Under the pieces are notes generated by a model. It worked only from the letters and a program-made list of their open reading frames with translations, was not told the DNA's origin and searched no databases. Positions 5,879 to 7,414 of a DNA stretch of 7,414 nt are shown piece by piece; the first letter of the stretch is position 1, and the number at the start of each line of letters is the position of its first letter. The stretch is from the NCBI GenBank assembly GCA_027063215.1, contig JAMOSE010000149.1, forward strand, positions 1 through 7,414, given 5' to 3'. The stretch comes from Sulfurimonas sp. (GTDB taxonomy: Bacteria; Campylobacterota; Campylobacteria; Campylobacterales; Sulfurimonadaceae). The translations under genes and the position numbers were made by a program.

Positions 5879-5880
5879 TC

Positions 5881-6879
5881 ATGAGTCAAATATCTTATAA
5901 AGATGCCGGTGTCGATATAGATGCGGGTAACAATTTTGTTGAAAATATCAAACCTTTAGTAAAAAGTACAAAAGTTCCAGGTGTTCTAGGTGGTATCGGT
6001 TCCTTTGCAGGTGCATTTGAACTGCCTACCGGTTTTAAAGAACCTGTTATGCTTGCAGCAACAGATGGTGTCGGTACAAAACTCAAACTTGCCATCGATA
6101 GTGGTATTCATAATACTGTAGGTATTGATCTTGTTGCTATGTGTGTCAATGATTTGATATGTAACTTTGGAACACCGAGTTTCTTTCTTGATTACTATGC
6201 AACAGGTAAACTTGATGTAAATATTGCAACAAATGTTGTTGCAGGTATTGCAGAGGGTTGTATAAGAAGCGAATGTGCACTTATTGGTGGTGAAACTGCT
6301 GAGATGCCGGGAATGTACAGTGAAGATGATTATGACTTGGCTGGCTTTGCTGTAGGTGTTGCAGAAAAATCTGAAATGGACAGAGTAAGTCTTGTTCGTC
6401 CCGGACATAAACTCATTGCTCTTCCATCTTCAGGTCTGCACTCAAACGGTTTTTCACTCGCACGTAAAGTTCTTTTTGAAAAGATGAAAATGAACTTTGA
6501 TGATGATTTTAACGGTAAGCCATTAATTGAAACACTGCTTGAGCCTACAAACATCTATGTAAAAACTTTTAAAGCACTGAAACATGAGATAATAGCAATG
6601 GCACACATCACAGGTGGTGGAATCGTAGAGAACCTTCCTCGTGTACTTCCTGAACACTTAATGGCAGAAGTACAAAAAGATACTATCAAGGTTCTTCCTG
6701 TTTTTGAGCTCATAGCGCAACATGTTGATCGTGATGAGATGTTTAGAGCATTTAATATGGGTGTAGGAATGATTCTTGTTGTTGAAGAAACTAATGTAGA
6801 TAAAGTTCTTGCAACTGCTGAAGGTTCTTACCTTATAGGTGAGATCAAAGAGGGTAAACGTAGAGTAGAGATGATCTAA
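5881..6879 (+). CDS. purM: Phosphoribosylformylglycinamidine cyclo-ligase (AIR synthetase)
   Basis: PurM closes the imidazole ring, converting FGAM and ATP to AIR in purine biosynthesis; it is a cytosolic homodimer. The 332 aa are close to the usual 340-350. Family motifs are YKDAGVDIDAGN (6-17), GVLGGIGSFAG (34-44), ATDGVGTKLK (60-69), GIDLVAMCVNDL (81-92), IGGETAEMPGMY (135-146), GLHSNGFSLAR (185-195), HITGGGIVENLPR (242-254) and FNMGVGM (291-297). AGGA lies 6 nt before the ATG, inside the end of the upstream membrane-protein gene. No other purine gene is in the window, so purM is not in a purine operon here. It ends 50 bp before the convergent outer-membrane gene. Confidence 0.97.
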   Translation: MSQISYKDAGVDIDAGNNFVENIKPLVKSTKVPGVLGGIGSFAGAFELPTGFKEPVMLAATDGVGTKLKLAIDSGIHNTVGIDLVAMCVNDLICNFGTPSFFLDYYATGKLDVNIATNVVAGIAEGCIRSECALIGGETAEMPGMYSEDDYDLAGFAVGVAEKSEMDRVSLVRPGHKLIALPSSGLHSNGFSLARKVLFEKMKMNFDDDFNGKPLIETLLEPTNIYVKTFKALKHEIIAMAHITGGGIVENLPRVLPEHLMAEVQKDTIKVLPVFELIAQHVDRDEMFRAFNMGVGMILVVEETNVDKVLATAEGSYLIGEIKEGKRRVEMI

Positions 6880-6906
6880 TCTCTCTCTTCGTCTGAAAAA
6901 TTTTTA

Positions 6907-6928
6907 TGTATTGCCAAAAGGCAATACA
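6907..6928 (-). terminator. Hairpin between purM and the outer-membrane protein gene
   Basis: GTATTGCC-AAAA-GGCAATAC forms a perfect 8-bp stem (9 with the flanking T-A pair) and a 4-nt loop. It begins one base after the minus-strand gene's stop codon. On the minus strand the stem is followed by TAAAAATTTTTC, so the T run starts a few bases late. On the plus strand it lacks a T run. It is most likely the terminator of the minus-strand gene and perhaps blocks purM read-through as well. Confidence 0.6.
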
Positions 6929-6929
6929 G

Positions 6930-7414
6930 TTAAAAAGTAAATTTAAGAGCTATTGTAAGTGCTTGTTGAGAGTGTTTTGTTGTAACATGACCTGTAACTA
7001 CTGTAGAAGTATCAACAGTGTCACTTACCTCTGGAGCATATGTATATGCAGCATTAAGTGCAAGATTTTCAGAAAGTGAATATCCTCCACCCACTGTAAT
7101 AGTAGATTCAACGGTTGCAGGGAACATCGCATAATTAAACAAGTTCATTGTATCGCCATCTGTATTATAAGCAGGGTTACCATTTACAGGTACATCACTT
7201 TTATTGTTAGGTACCGGATTTTCTCCATAGTTATACCCTATGCCTGCCCAATAAGATGTTGCCGTATATTTAACACCAACTGCATACACAGTTTGGTCAT
7301 CCCAGCCAAAATCTTTATACCCCTTAGCATCAGACCATTTTATCTCTTTGACATCAGCTGTTAGTGTAAATGCATCCATATCATATGATACACCTATACC
7401 ATACTCAGCGGGTT
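6930..7414 (-). CDS. FadL/OmpP1-family outer membrane protein, C-terminal part
   Basis: The open frame continues to the window edge without a stop (PAEYGIGVSYDMDAF...), so the Met at 7379 is internal and the gene starts outside. The visible 161 residues are alternating polar and hydrophobic beta strands. Recognisable pieces are LTADVKEIKWSDAKGY, DQTVYAVGVKY, WAGIGYNYGENPVPNN, FPATVESTITVGGGYSLSENLALNAAYTYAPE and TTKHSQQALTIALKFTF. This order (IxWSD, GYNYG, FPAxVE, GxGY, KHSQ) matches the end of FadL/OmpP1 channels, which take up long-chain fatty acids or other hydrophobic compounds. The terminal Phe is the usual signal for outer-membrane barrel assembly. The substrate cannot be told. The signal peptide and hatch domain lie outside the window. 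Confidence 0.85.
   Translation of the reverse strand, partial: PAEYGIGVSYDMDAFTLTADVKEIKWSDAKGYKDFGWDDQTVYAVGVKYTATSYWAGIGYNYGENPVPNNKSDVPVNGNPAYNTDGDTMNLFNYAMFPATVESTITVGGGYSLSENLALNAAYTYAPEVSDTVDTSTVVTGHVTTKHSQQALTIALKFTF

Noticed and set aside
6867..6884. AGAGAT-GATCTA-ATCTCT repeat at the purM stop codon as a terminator.
   Set aside because: The short AT-rich stem is followed by CTCTTCGTCTG with no adjacent T run; the hairpin at 6907-6928 is the better candidate.

Overview
The window is a chromosomal stretch of housekeeping genes from an AT-rich bacterium. It is most likely a member of the Campylobacterota (formerly Epsilonproteobacteria), close to Sulfurimonas or Sulfuricurvum. I base this on protein character, low GC, TATAAT-type -10 boxes lacking a clear -35, and a coaE gene next to a spermidine-synthase relative, as I recall from Helicobacter. 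The genus is an inference. Gene identities rest on motifs read directly from the translations.

Layout, left to right. (1) Minus strand: glmM then lspA, overlapping by 8 nt, giving cell-wall precursor synthesis and lipoprotein signal peptide removal. A perfect extended -10 box lies beyond lspA and points out of the left edge. (2) A 408-bp divergent gap between glmM and rpsT. About two thirds of it is a 266-bp element with perfect 26-bp terminal inverted repeats, TA on both flanks and several internal hairpins. It looks like a non-autonomous transposable element (MITE-like) with no transposase. (3) Plus strand: rpsT then prfA, ribosomal protein S20 and release factor 1. (4) Minus strand: a shortened and degenerate spermidine-synthase-like gene, then coaE, then dapF, tightly packed with overlaps or a 6-nt gap and converging on prfA. 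(5) A 153-bp divergent intergenic region with two CTTA-N-TAAG near-palindromes forming a 12-bp inverted repeat. (6) Plus strand: a 64-aa two-helix membrane protein of the DUF2892/YgaP-tail type, 2 nt ahead of purM. (7) Minus strand: the C-terminal end of a FadL/OmpP1-type outer-membrane beta-barrel, running off the right edge. A hairpin separates it from purM.

Most genes are ordinary core functions. The parts worth a second look are the MITE-like element and its possible effect on glmM transcription, the SpeE-like protein that has lost the expected catalytic motifs, the paired palindromes upstream of it, and a small hairpin across the prfA start codon. I saw no defence system, CRISPR array, tRNA, rRNA or phage module.
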